Positions 28,531 through 37,669 of a stretch of DNA of 64,000 nucleotides are shown in pieces. The translations under genes and the position numbers were made by a program. Under the pieces are notes generated by a model. It had not been told where the DNA came from and searched no databases. It was given only the letters and a program-made list of their open reading frames with translations. The stretch is from contig CAITIE010000119.1 in assembly GCA_903892355.1 (NCBI GenBank), positions 1-64,000 of the forward strand. The letters run 5' to 3'. Within the stretch, counting starts at the first letter, position 1. Each line of letters starts with the position of its first letter. Source of the stretch: an uncultured Pirellula sp. GTDB lineage: Bacteria; Planctomycetota; Planctomycetia; Pirellulales; Pirellulaceae.

Positions 28531-30174
28531 TTAGTGACGGAAATGCCGTTGGCCGGTGAAGATCATGGGGATCCGGTGCTCGTTGCAGGCGGCGATGACC
28601 TCGTCATCCTTCCGAGAGCCGCCCGGTTGGATGATGGCGATGATGCCGGCTTGCGATGCTCGATGGATCGAATCGGGGAATGGGAAGAATGCATCGGAGG
28701 CGAGGATGCTTCCTTGGGATCGTTCGCCCGCTTTGACGATCGCGATCTCAACGCTGTCGACGCGGCTCATTTGGCCAGCACCAACACCGACCAAAGCGGC
28801 GTCGCGGGCGAGCACGATCGCGTTGCTCTTTACATGGCGAACCATTTCCCAACCGAAGGCGATGTCATCCCAAAGCTCATCGACGACGGGGACGCTGGTG
28901 ACGGTTTTCCAAGTCAGGTTCGCGGGCGGGAGGGTATCGGCTTCTTGGACCAAGACTCCACCGCTGATAAATCGATAATCGAGTTGCGTTTGCGCGGGTC
29001 CGAGGTGTCCGATAGCCATCAATCGGACGTTATCACGCCACTTGGGCTTGGTCGAGAGGATTTCAATCGCTTCTGGAGTGAACTCCGGAGCGACAATCGC
29101 TTCGATGAACAGGCCTGGTTGGCAAAGGACTTCAGCCGTATCGGCTTCGACGATTTGGTTAAAGCCGAGAATCCCACCGAATGCACTTTGTGGATCGCCG
29201 TCGAGGGCTTTGCGGCAAGCGAATGAAAGCTTGTGCGCCGAGGCTGCTCCGCATGGATTGTTGTGCTTGATGACCACGGCAGAGGGTTTTGCAAACGAGC
29301 GAACAATGGAAAAGGCGCTATCGAGGTCGAGCAAGTTGTTGTACGAGAGTTCCTTGCCATGCAATTTCTTTGCGCCGACGAGTGAACCACCGCCGTAGGG
29401 GCGAGCGTAGAGCGCCGCTTTTTGATGGGGGTTCTCACCGTAGCGCAGATCCAGCTCCTTCGTCAGCCGAACCGAGATATTCGTAGGGAGCACAGGTGCC
29501 GAGGATTCAGCATTTTTGTTGAGGGATGCTTGAAGGTATTCAGCAATGGTTGCGTCGTACGCTGCGGTGGACGCAAAGCATTCGGCGGCGAGTCGACGGC
29601 GTAGAGCATCGCTGGTGCCTCCTTGGCTCTCGAGTTCGCTTGCGATGGCATCGTATTGAGCAGGGTGGGTTGCGACGGTTACGAATGCGTGATTCTTTGA
29701 AGCGGCGCGGATCAAGCTCGGTCCGCCGATATCGATTTGCTCGATCGCTTCTTCGATCGTGACACCTGCTTTAGCGATGGTTGCAGCGAAGGGGTACAGA
29801 TTCACGCAAACCAAATCGAACGCGAGGATCCCGTGCTCGGTCAACGCGCTTTGATCTTCCGACAGATTGCGCCGCGCCAGGATGCCGCCGAAAATCTTCG
29901 GGTGGAGGGTCTTGATCCGGCCATCCATCATTTCGGGAAACCCTGTGTACTGAGCTACCTCGACCGATGCGATCCCATGATCGAGGAGGAATTTACGAGT
30001 TCCCCCGGTGCTGTAGATTTCCACGCCGCAAGCATGCAATCGTTTGGCAAATTCGGCGAGTCCGGTTTTATCGCTGACGCTGATGATCGCTCGGCGGATC
30101 GATGGGAGAGTGTTCACGGCTGAAAGGGAGTTCGGTAAAGGATTCGGAAGAGACAACTCGGAAACACCAATCAT
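28531..30174 (-). CDS. purH: Bifunctional AICAR transformylase / IMP cyclohydrolase
   Basis: Last two steps of purine synthesis: formylation of AICAR and ring closure to IMP. About 547 residues. The N-terminal cyclohydrolase domain has RAIISVSDKTGL, STGGTRKFL, GRIKTLHPKIFGGIL and NLYPF; the transformylase domain has KDLRYGENPHQ-like DLRYGENPHQKA, KHNNPCGAA and the C-terminal end TGQRHFRH that closes nearly all PurH proteins. The open frame runs to 30351, but homology starts at about RRAIISVSDK. I chose ATG 30174 (GTG 30117 is the alternative), leaving a divergent promoter region toward the cupin gene. Confidence 0.95.
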   Translation of the reverse strand: MIGVSELSLPNPLPNSLSAVNTLPSIRRAIISVSDKTGLAEFAKRLHACGVEIYSTGGTRKFLLDHGIASVEVAQYTGFPEMMDGRIKTLHPKIFGGILARRNLSEDQSALTEHGILAFDLVCVNLYPFAATIAKAGVTIEEAIEQIDIGGPSLIRAASKNHAFVTVATHPAQYDAIASELESQGGTSDALRRRLAAECFASTAAYDATIAEYLQASLNKNAESSAPVLPTNISVRLTKELDLRYGENPHQKAALYARPYGGGSLVGAKKLHGKELSYNNLLDLDSAFSIVRSFAKPSAVVIKHNNPCGAASAHKLSFACRKALDGDPQSAFGGILGFNQIVEADTAEVLCQPGLFIEAIVAPEFTPEAIEILSTKPKWRDNVRLMAIGHLGPAQTQLDYRFISGGVLVQEADTLPPANLTWKTVTSVPVVDELWDDIAFGWEMVRHVKSNAIVLARDAALVGVGAGQMSRVDSVEIAIVKAGERSQGSILASDAFFPFPDSIHRASQAGIIAIIQPGGSRKDDEVIAACNEHRIPMIFTGQRHFRH

Positions 30175-30366
30175 GGAGTCGAACACGCATCGTCGCCGAA
30201 CGGACGCAAAATCGCAAGCCTTCGTTTGGTGGGAACAGGGGTTTCGGGGCTTGCGATTGAGCCCCCGGGACCATACAACAAAGCTCCCGTAAAAACCGCG
30301 GAATGTGATATCAATTTCCCTTAACTTCCGCTTTATCCCACCCCAATCCACGTTTGAGAAGTTTTC

Positions 30367-31632
30367 ATGTCGGGCATCGCATTAGATCAAGGTTTGATTT
30401 CAAAGGACAATGTCGCTCGCGTTTTGGAGCAAGCCCTCGATGCGGGTGACGGCCTGCTGCGACTGACCCCGACATGGGTTCCTCGCAGTTTTTTGCATCC
30501 AGGGCGTCGGATCAAGCTTCATCCGGACGACCTTTATGCGTTTGGCGCCAATCGTGGCGGGATTGATGAGCGATGGTTCGCGAGCACCACCGAAGCCGCC
30601 AATGAAGGCCGGGTATGGCACGAGGGGCTCAGTTTCTGCTTGTTCGAAGGTAAGAAGTTCTTGCTCAAGGACGCGATTGCCGAACATGGGAACAAGTTGG
30701 TCGGGGCTCCCATTTTCAGCAAGTACAACCGCTGGCCGGTCTACTCGAAGTTCTTCGATAACATGGGGCCGATTCCGCACCACATGCACCAATCGGCCGA
30801 GGATGCGGCGCTCGTAGGTCAAGAAGGAAAGCCAGAGAGCTATTACTTCCCGCCTCAGTACAACAACGTCGACAACAATTTTGCGTACACCTTCATGGGT
30901 CTCGAGCCAGGGACCACGAAAGAACAACTGCGACGTTGTTTGGAAAACTGGAATCGCGGGGACAACGGGATTTTGGATCTGTCGCGGGCGTATCGACTGA
31001 AGCGAGGTACCGGCTGGTTGATTCCACCTGGAGTCTTGCACGCGCCCGGTTCGCTGTGCACCTATGAGCCACAGTGGGGGAGCGATGTGTTCGGCATGTA
31101 CCAGTCCATCGTCGAAGGCCGCTATGTGCCTTGGTCGTTGCTGGTAAAGGACATGCCGGAGGACAAGCATCAGGATTTGGACTTTATTGTCGGCCAGCTT
31201 GATTGGGAAAAGAACGTTGATACCCACTTCAAGGATGCGAACTACATCGAGCCGATTGTCGACTCGGCAAAGAGTGGACCTGGATACACCGATCGATGGA
31301 TCGTGTACGGTTCGATCGATGGCAAGCAATTGTTCAGTGCGAAAGAGTTGACCATTGAGCCAGGTGCGAAGTGCACATTGAAAGACAATGCAGCAAGCGG
31401 CTGGACGACGGTTCAAGGAAAAGGTCGCATCGGCAAACTGGCGCTGCAGACACCTGCGATGATTCGATTCGGTCAGAACACCGAAGACGAAGTCTTCATC
31501 AGTTACGATGCTGCATCGCGGGGTGTTGAGATTGAAAACACCGGCAGCGAGCCACTCGTTGGATTGCGATACTTTGGACCGGATGCCCATAGCAACATGC
31601 CAACCAACGGCGCATGGCGCAATAATCGATAA
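30367..31632 (+). CDS. Cupin protein resembling class I mannose-6-phosphate isomerase
   Basis: A 421-residue protein with two cupin-like parts. The first carries the probable metal site PHHMHQSAEDAA (near residue 140) and LIPPGVLHAPGSLC (near 220), i.e. His residues at positions expected for a cupin metal centre. The overall fold pattern and length resemble phosphomannose-isomerase-like sugar isomerases, but the typical ManA motifs are not all present, so the substrate is open. GAGAAG precedes the ATG at a good distance. It is the first gene of a three-gene set with a TIM-barrel isomerase and a Gfo/Idh/MocA dehydrogenase, which points to catabolism of a sugar or polyol. Confidence 0.75.
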   Translation: MSGIALDQGLISKDNVARVLEQALDAGDGLLRLTPTWVPRSFLHPGRRIKLHPDDLYAFGANRGGIDERWFASTTEAANEGRVWHEGLSFCLFEGKKFLLKDAIAEHGNKLVGAPIFSKYNRWPVYSKFFDNMGPIPHHMHQSAEDAALVGQEGKPESYYFPPQYNNVDNNFAYTFMGLEPGTTKEQLRRCLENWNRGDNGILDLSRAYRLKRGTGWLIPPGVLHAPGSLCTYEPQWGSDVFGMYQSIVEGRYVPWSLLVKDMPEDKHQDLDFIVGQLDWEKNVDTHFKDANYIEPIVDSAKSGPGYTDRWIVYGSIDGKQLFSAKELTIEPGAKCTLKDNAASGWTTVQGKGRIGKLALQTPAMIRFGQNTEDEVFISYDAASRGVEIENTGSEPLVGLRYFGPDAHSNMPTNGAWRNNR

Positions 31633-31779
31633 CGCATGACCAATAAATCGCATAGCAGATAGCACAGTTGTCTGCGATGCAATCGCTCGTTCGTTGGGCG
31701 ATTCAACCCCTGATCGTTCGGAACTAGTCTTTGTTCCACAACTAGCTTTCATTCCTCTTTCTGCAATCCGAGTCGAATC

Positions 31780-32826
31780 ATGAATCAGCTTCCAAAACTC
31801 CACAATGCCATGTGGCCGGGCTTGGTCGGCAAAGGTACCGAACCGGGACAAGAGCCACCGATTTCGTTGGAGCGAATGTTGGAGTTGACCGCGGCGGCGG
31901 AGGTCAACGGGCAAAAATTTGACGGGATCGATTACTTCCTGTTTTTGCCCCACACCGACCCCAGCGCTAGCGATGCCGAGATTCGTGGGATCGCAGACAA
32001 GATCGCCAGTTATGGTTTTTCGGTCGGTTCGCTGGTTGCCCCTGTTTGGCCAGGTACCATCGGGGATTCGGCGATGGGGGATGATGCGGCTCGGGAGAAA
32101 TTCCTCTCCGCAGTGAAGATGGCTTGCCGGATCGCTCGGGTTTTCGAAGATCACGGCATCCGCAAGTACGGCGTTATCCGAGTCGACAGCGCCGAGTTCG
32201 GGATCGAGAAGTGGCGAGCTGATACCAAGACCAACACGGCAAGAATTGTGGAGACATTCAAGCAAGCTGCAAAGATCGCTAAGGACCATGGCCAGCGTTT
32301 AGCGGCCGAGGGAGAGATTTGTTGGGCTGGGATGCACAGCTGGCGAGACATGCTCGATGTGCTCGAGGGTGTTGGCATGCCCGAAGCATTCGGTTTCCAA
32401 GCCGACTTGGCTCATACCTACTTGTACCTGCTCGGTTACAACGCACCCGAGTACGCGATGATCGGATCGACCTACAGCGATGCTGAGTTCTACGAAGCGT
32501 ACGCGAAGATGACCGACAAACTGCGGCCCTGGACGATCGACTTCCACGTCGCCCAGAACGATGGGCATGTTCACGGCGCTGGATCCCACGATAAGACGGG
32601 CAAGCATTGTCCAGCCGATGATCCGAACGGCAAGCTCGATATCGTCAAGTGCTCTGGTTATTGGCTGAAAGATGCGGCGGCTCGTGGCATTCAGCACATC
32701 TGCTGGGATGGATGTATGTTCCCCAATGCAACACTCGAAAATCCAAAAACCTGGAATACGATCTTGGCAAAGATGATCGCGGTTCGCGAAGCGCACGGCT
32801 GGAAAGCCGCTGGCGCCAATGCGTAG
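31780..32826 (+). CDS. Sugar phosphate isomerase/epimerase-like TIM barrel protein
   Basis: A 348-residue protein of the xylose-isomerase-like AP-endonuclease-2 superfamily. Acidic and histidine metal ligands are visible in [39 protein letters not shown] and the late CWDGCMF. Such proteins epimerise or isomerise sugars, inosose or keto acids in the cytoplasm. It lies 147 nt after the cupin gene and 84 nt before the dehydrogenase gene, and likely acts on the same substrate. Confidence 0.85.
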   Translation: MNQLPKLHNAMWPGLVGKGTEPGQEPPISLERMLELTAAAEVNGQKFDGIDYFLFLPHTDPSASDAEIRGIADKIASYGFSVGSLVAPVWPGTIGDSAMGDDAAREKFLSAVKMACRIARVFEDHGIRKYGVIRVDSAEFGIEKWRADTKTNTARIVETFKQAAKIAKDHGQRLAAEGEICWAGMHSWRDMLDVLEGVGMPEAFGFQADLAHTYLYLLGYNAPEYAMIGSTYSDAEFYEAYAKMTDKLRPWTIDFHVAQNDGHVHGAGSHDKTGKHCPADDPNGKLDIVKCSGYWLKDAAARGIQHICWDGCMFPNATLENPKTWNTILAKMIAVREAHGWKAAGANA

Positions 32827-32910
32827 ATCTACCGTCAGCGCATCAATCGGTCGAAGTATCAGTCCTCAAACACTCATTGACTCAAATTGACTCAACGGAA
32901 GTAACACACG

Positions 32911-34041
32911 ATGAAAGAACTGCGAATTGGAATGATCGGTTACGGGTTTATGGGCAAGGCGCACACGAACGCCTACCTGCAAGCGGGCCGATTCTTTAAG
33001 AGTGAGTACAAGCCTGTTCTCAAAGCGCTGTGCGCTCGAAATGCGGACAAAGCCAAAGGCTTTGCGGATAACTGGGGCTACGAATCGATCGAAACCGATT
33101 GGCGCCAACTCCTCAAGCGATCCGACATCGACGCGGTCGATATCTGCACCCCAAACAATCTGCACAAAGAGATCGCCATTGAGGCTGCAAAGGCTGGCAA
33201 GATGATCTTGTGCGAGAAGCCACTGGCGATGAATACCGCCGAAGGGGAAGAAATGGTAGCTGCCGTTGAGAAGGCAGGAGTCCCCAACATGGTCTGGTAC
33301 AACTACCGCCGCATCCCCGCGGTGACCATGATCAAGCAGATCGTGGCATCGGGCAAGCTGGGGCGTATTTTCCATTACCGAGCCAACTTTTTGCAGGATT
33401 GGACCATCAACGCGGATGTGCCACAAGGTGGTGCTGCGACATGGCGTTTGGACGTCGAAGCGGCCGGTAGTGGAGTGACGGGCGATTTGCTAGCGCACTG
33501 CATCGATACTGCGCTTTGGATCAACGGCTCCATCAAAGATGTCAGCGCCATGACCGAAACGTTCGTCAAGGAACGTGTCCATGCTGAGACTGGTAAGAAA
33601 GCTCCTGTCGGGATCGACGATGCGTGCTCGTTCTTCTGCCACTTCAACAACGGTTCGCTCGGACTGTTTGAGTCGACCCGCTATGCGCGTGGGCACAAGG
33701 CGTTGTACACCCTCGAGATCAACGGCGAGAATGCAAGCCTCGCTTGGGATCTCCACGACCTTCATCGGCTCAAGTACTTCGATTACGCAGATGAATCGTC
33801 GGTGCGAGGATGGCGAAGCATCCATGTGTCGGATGGCAACCAACCTTACATGGCCAACTGGTGGGTTCCTGGCTTGCAAATTGGCTATGAGCACTCGTTC
33901 ACGCACCAAGTTGCCGATTTCTTGAAGGGATTGGAAACGGGCGAGTCTGCTCATCCGACCTTCCGAGATGCCCTCGAAACCCAACGCGTATGCGACGCGG
34001 TTTTGGCGAGTGCTAAAGATCGTCAGTGGAAGAACGTCTAA
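32911..34041 (+). CDS. Gfo/Idh/MocA-family NAD(P)-dependent oxidoreductase
   Basis: A 376-residue dehydrogenase. The Rossmann motif is [16 protein letters not shown] at residues 7-22, [15 protein letters not shown] near 105 contains the conserved EKP lysine, and the C-terminal domain has [16 protein letters not shown] with the catalytic DxxxH (D-LLA-H). It would oxidise a hydroxyl on a sugar or cyclitol. GGAAG precedes the start. It is the last gene of the cupin/TIM-barrel set and a strong terminator follows. Confidence 0.92.
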   Translation: MKELRIGMIGYGFMGKAHTNAYLQAGRFFKSEYKPVLKALCARNADKAKGFADNWGYESIETDWRQLLKRSDIDAVDICTPNNLHKEIAIEAAKAGKMILCEKPLAMNTAEGEEMVAAVEKAGVPNMVWYNYRRIPAVTMIKQIVASGKLGRIFHYRANFLQDWTINADVPQGGAATWRLDVEAAGSGVTGDLLAHCIDTALWINGSIKDVSAMTETFVKERVHAETGKKAPVGIDDACSFFCHFNNGSLGLFESTRYARGHKALYTLEINGENASLAWDLHDLHRLKYFDYADESSVRGWRSIHVSDGNQPYMANWWVPGLQIGYEHSFTHQVADFLKGLETGESAHPTFRDALETQRVCDAVLASAKDRQWKNV

Positions 34042-34112
34042 CCCTGTCGAGGTAGCCGGCTACAGACAGAGCCTTGCAAACAGCCCGTCAAATAGGATGG
34101 TGATATCTAACG

Positions 34113-34139
34113 GCCGCCCCTACTTTGGGCGGCTTTTTT
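34113..34139 (+). terminator. Rho-independent terminator after the sugar operon
   Basis: A perfect 7-bp GC stem (34113-34119 with 34127-34133) and a 7-nt loop are followed by six T residues. It separates the Gfo/Idh/MocA gene from the encapsulin locus, so the latter must have its own promoter between 34140 and 34268. Confidence 0.95.
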
Positions 34140-34196
34140 CGTTGTTGCTAGCGCTGATTGCACTGTCGGTTCTTGTCGAGGACCCATAGCAAGCCC

Positions 34197-34210
34197 TTCA
34201 CGAATGTGAA
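34197..34210. promoter_or_regulatory. Small dyad upstream of the encapsulin gene
   Basis: TTCAC (34197-34201) and GTGAA (34206-34210) form a perfect inverted repeat with a 4-nt spacer, about 60 nt before the shell gene and inside its expected promoter region. A regulator-binding role is only an inference; it is not a CRP consensus, whose arms have the opposite order. Confidence 0.3.
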
Positions 34211-34268
34211 ACAATGACGAGCTCCAACCTCGCATTATCACATCTCAGGATCCACAACGAGAAAACAC

Positions 34269-35726
34269 ATGAGCGATAGTCTGCTTCAACGGAGTGTAAC
34301 CACGGCCGTCGCAAGGAATCTTGCGACTACGACCAAGACATCACCGAAGATGATGTCGATCACGCCGAGGTACTTGCTGAAACTTTTGCCGTGGGTTCAA
34401 GTCAACGGCGGTACGTATCGGGTGAATCGTACCAAGGTGGAGTTGGCCAAGGCGGAGCGGATCGCGGTCGACTTTGCGGAAGGAGTTGCCTCATTTCCTC
34501 CCAGCGCGCTGCGACGGATACCTCTCTTCTCCAAGCTCCCCGATCCAATTCTTGATCGTATGTCCGGGTTCTTTCGTACCGAAAGTGTTCCTATCGGCAA
34601 CAAGCTCTTGGTCGAGGGAGAAGACCGCAGCAAGTTTTTCATCATTGCTCAGGGCCAAGTCGAAGTGCTCAGCAAGGGAGTGCATGGAAGTGACCTTCGC
34701 ATCGCCCTTCTCACCGAAGGTGAGTTCTTCGGCGAATCGGATTTGATTTCGGACAAACCATCCGACGCGACAATACGGACCATTACCCCATGCGTGCTTT
34801 TGACATTGTCACGCAAGGATTTGGATTTGTTGCTTTCGGACAACCCCAACATGGTGACGGAGTTTCAGAAAGCGATCGATGAGCATCAGGAATTACGATC
34901 CAGTGTGAATCGCTATGGCGAGCGCAACATCGACCTGGTATCGGGCTTTGCCGAAAATGTCGAGATTCCTGAGACGTTCGTCGATTACACGCCGACGCCT
35001 CGCGAGTATAGCTTGTCGGCGGTTCAAACGGTGGTTCGTGTGCATACGCGAGTGTCGGATCTCTACAACGGGCCGTACAACCAGCTCGAGGAGCAGATGC
35101 GATTGACTATCGAGGGGATCAAGGAGCGTCAGGAGTGGGAGCTGATCAACAGCAAGAAGTTTGGGCTTCTCCATTCCGTGGATCCGGCGATGCGCATCAC
35201 CCCGCGCTATGGCGCACCGACGCCAGATGATTTGGATGAATTGCTGACGATGGTCTGGAAGAAGCCTGCGTTCTTCATCGCGCATCCGAAAGCCATCGCA
35301 GCGTTCTTGAGAGAGTGCACATGGCGAGGTGTCCCTCCTGTCACCGTAAGCATTTTCGGTTATCCGATGGTCTCGTGGCGCGGTGTACCGATCGTTCCGT
35401 GCGACAAGCTCGAGATCACCAATCGTTACCAGTCGCGGCAGTCGTCGGGAACGACGAATATCTTGCTGGTCCGGGTAGGGGAAGAGGATCAAGGAGTGGT
35501 AGGGCTGCATCAGTCCGGGATCGAAGGAGAGATCGCTCCGAGTTTGTCCGCGCGTCTGATGGGGCTCGATAGCCTCGGCGTCAGTTCGTACTTGTTAACC
35601 CTCTACTTCTCAGCGGCCGTGTTGACCGATGATGCGGTCGGTGTTCTTGAGAATGTGGAAGTAGGGTACTACCACGATTACATGCAACGACTTCCGAAAT
35701 CATTTGATAGCGGATCGGGCATCTAA
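34269..35726 (+). CDS. Family 2 encapsulin shell protein with inserted cNMP-binding-like domain
   Basis: A 485-residue protein. Residues 1-80 and 230-485 read as an HK97-fold shell protein of encapsulin family 2 (related to SrpI / mycobacterial MMP-I): PRYLLKLLPWVQVNGGTYRVNR near the start, then YTPTPREYSLSAVQTVVRVHTRVSDLYN, EEQMRLTIEGIKERQEWELINS, FFIAHPKAIAAFLRE and SYLLTLYFSAAVL. Between them (about 85-205) lies a cyclic-nucleotide-binding fold with FFIIAQGQVEV and GEFFGESDL. The arginine that normally grips the cyclic phosphate (PRAA type) is missing: here it is P164-S-D-A. This domain layout defines family 2B shells. The cysteine desulfurase gene follows after 2 nt and should encode the cargo. 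Confidence 0.93.
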   Translation: MSDSLLQRSVTTAVARNLATTTKTSPKMMSITPRYLLKLLPWVQVNGGTYRVNRTKVELAKAERIAVDFAEGVASFPPSALRRIPLFSKLPDPILDRMSGFFRTESVPIGNKLLVEGEDRSKFFIIAQGQVEVLSKGVHGSDLRIALLTEGEFFGESDLISDKPSDATIRTITPCVLLTLSRKDLDLLLSDNPNMVTEFQKAIDEHQELRSSVNRYGERNIDLVSGFAENVEIPETFVDYTPTPREYSLSAVQTVVRVHTRVSDLYNGPYNQLEEQMRLTIEGIKERQEWELINSKKFGLLHSVDPAMRITPRYGAPTPDDLDELLTMVWKKPAFFIAHPKAIAAFLRECTWRGVPPVTVSIFGYPMVSWRGVPIVPCDKLEITNRYQSRQSSGTTNILLVRVGEEDQGVVGLHQSGIEGEIAPSLSARLMGLDSLGVSSYLLTLYFSAAVLTDDAVGVLENVEVGYYHDYMQRLPKSFDSGSGI

Positions 35727-35728
35727 TC

Positions 35729-37507
35729 ATGGATCCGTTCCTACGAACCCCACCTGCATCCCGGGCCGCAGCGGCAGCCTCGGGAATGCCATCGAACGCC
35801 GAGAACGAAAGCTCGGAAACGATTTCGAGACGATTGCTGGAACGCATCTTTGACATCCCTCGCGGTCCATCCAGTGCAGCAGACGTATTTCCGCCAGTTC
35901 CGTCTATGCCAGTTCCGTCTATGCCAGTTCCGTCTATGCCAGTGCACTTTCCGCTCGGGGCAATGGAGTCGCATCGTTTCGAGGTTCCCTCATCGCATGT
36001 TGTCTCTGTGCAGCCTGAGTCGGAGTCGTCGGTTGCGATGATTCGAAGTGCCCAGGACTCTCTTCCAGCGCCGGTGGTTTCGGCGATGGAGCGAGGAGGG
36101 AGTGGCGCGGACTTCAGTGATATTGATTTGCAAGGCGTAGTTGCGAAGTTGCAAAGCCAATCGCGGGATACGCTCGCGCAGCGATTGCCTGGTACCAGCC
36201 CGTATCGGGCGGATCGCACCGGGCTAAGTGGTGCGACGCAATCGCAGTTTTCCGGGAATACCGGTTCGAGTGCCTCGCCAGCTCAGCATTCGCGTCCCCT
36301 CGACATCAGTTCGGTGCGATTGGATTTTCCCGCGTTGCATCAATCGATCCATGGATTTCCGCTGGTTTGGTTCGACAATGCAGCGACAACCCAAAAGCCA
36401 CGCCAGGTGATCGAAGCGATGTCCTCGTTCTACGCATTGGATTATTCCAACATCCATCGCGCTGCGCATACGTTGGCTGCGAGGGCGACTGACCATTACG
36501 AGGGTGCTCGCGAAACGGTACGTGAGTTCATTCATGCTCAGTCCACGGACGATATCGTTTTTGTTCGTGGTACTTCCGAGGGGATCAACTTCATCGCCCA
36601 TACGATCAAAGGATTTCTTCGAGAGGGAGATGAGATCCTTCTATCGGCGGTGGAGCATCATGCGAACATTGTTCCGTGGCAGATGATCGCTCGGGAAGTT
36701 CGAGCAAGGATCCGCGTGATCCCGATTGACGATTCGGGGGAGATCCTGATCGAAGAGTATCGGCGGTTGCTTGGCCCTCGAACTCGGTTGGTTTCTCTTT
36801 CGCATGCCTCGAACACACTCGGGACTGTGTTACCGATCGAAGAGATGACGCAGATGGCGCACCACCATGGAGCCCGTGTGGTGATCGATGCAGCGCAAAG
36901 CATCGCGCACATGCCGGTGGATGTGCAAGCCATCGGGTGCGATTTTCTGGTCTTTTCGGGGCACAAGATTTTTGCGCCGACAGGGATCGGTGTGGTGTAC
37001 GTGCATCCGCAACTGCACGATGTGCTTCCGCCTTGGCAAGGTGGAGGGAACATGATTCGGCGGGTCAGTTTTGACGAAACGATTTATGCCGATGCGCCCG
37101 CGAAATTCGAAGCTGGGACGCCGAGTATCGGCGACGCAGTGGGACTGGGGGCAGCACTTCAGTACCTTCGGCAATTCGATCCGATTTCGGTCGAAGCGCA
37201 CGAACATGCGCTGCTCGAGCATGCAACACGCGAGCTGAAAGGGATTCGCGGGGTTACTATTTACGGTCACGCCACCAAGAAAATCGGTGTGGTTTCCTTT
37301 ACGTTGGATGGTTACACCACGGAGATGGTGGGCAAGGAGCTCGATCGACGTGGGATTGCCGTCCGGACTGGGCATCACTGCGCTCAGCCGTCGCTACGGC
37401 ATTTCGGGTTGGAGTCCACGGTGCGTCCGTCGTTCGCCATCTACAACACGCATGAGGAAGTCGAACGTCTCATTGAGGCTATCGTACATTTGTCGCGTCG
37501 GCGATAA
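35729..37507 (+). CDS. SufS-like cysteine desulfurase with long N-terminal cargo-loading extension
   Basis: The protein has 592 residues, against ~405 for normal SufS. Residues 1-190 are low-complexity, rich in Pro, Ser and Ala, with a triple VPSMP repeat (57-71) and two short amphipathic segments (about 31-46 and 130-146). The enzyme domain (190-592) is complete: FDNAATTQKP at 215, the PLP lysine K413 in FSGHKIFAPTG, and the catalytic persulfide cysteine C551 in RTGHHCAQPS. It removes sulfur from cysteine as an enzyme-bound persulfide. Disordered N-terminal extensions direct such desulfurases into family 2 encapsulins, and the shell gene ends 2 nt upstream. No SufE/SufU partner is encoded in the window. 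Confidence 0.93.
   Translation: MDPFLRTPPASRAAAAASGMPSNAENESSETISRRLLERIFDIPRGPSSAADVFPPVPSMPVPSMPVPSMPVHFPLGAMESHRFEVPSSHVVSVQPESESSVAMIRSAQDSLPAPVVSAMERGGSGADFSDIDLQGVVAKLQSQSRDTLAQRLPGTSPYRADRTGLSGATQSQFSGNTGSSASPAQHSRPLDISSVRLDFPALHQSIHGFPLVWFDNAATTQKPRQVIEAMSSFYALDYSNIHRAAHTLAARATDHYEGARETVREFIHAQSTDDIVFVRGTSEGINFIAHTIKGFLREGDEILLSAVEHHANIVPWQMIAREVRARIRVIPIDDSGEILIEEYRRLLGPRTRLVSLSHASNTLGTVLPIEEMTQMAHHHGARVVIDAAQSIAHMPVDVQAIGCDFLVFSGHKIFAPTGIGVVYVHPQLHDVLPPWQGGGNMIRRVSFDETIYADAPAKFEAGTPSIGDAVGLGAALQYLRQFDPISVEAHEHALLEHATRELKGIRGVTIYGHATKKIGVVSFTLDGYTTEMVGKELDRRGIAVRTGHHCAQPSLRHFGLESTVRPSFAIYNTHEEVERLIEAIVHLSRRR
35894..35938 (+). repeat. Three perfect 15-nt tandem copies in the desulfurase extension
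   Basis: Units at 35894-35908, 35909-35923 and 35924-35938 are identical (CCAGTTCCGTCTATG) and in frame. They code the VPSMP triplet in the presumed cargo-loading region, and a fourth copy begins and then diverges. Copy number could change by slippage without breaking the enzyme. Confidence 0.95.
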
Positions 37508-37669
37508 TTTGAGTTCGCAGTCTGCAGAGATCATGAGCGTTGCTGCTGTGGTATCGGCCTCACTTCTGGTCCGTTGAGGATCAATGGCGTTAGTGGGCCT
37601 GAACAGCGACGCAACAGGTTGCTCGGACTTAGGTATTTTACGGTTGCATCACTCAGCCCCAGATTCACC

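Noticed and set aside
28104-28534. Small ORFs on both strands (GTRHPPTLAMIE and SRALSVSAGRR types)
   Set aside because: They are translations of the dispersed repeat, duplicated with it, and do not look like genes.
30400-32289. 629-codon open frame on the minus strand
   Set aside because: It is antisense to the cupin and TIM-barrel genes, both of which have strong family matches; the minus translation has no recognisable domain. High-GC codon shadow.
34197-34210. CRP-type cAMP receptor site before the encapsulin gene
   Set aside because: The dyad is TTCAC-N4-GTGAA. The CRP consensus is TGTGA-N6-TCACA, with arms in the opposite order, so a CRP link cannot be claimed despite the cNMP-like domain in the shell.
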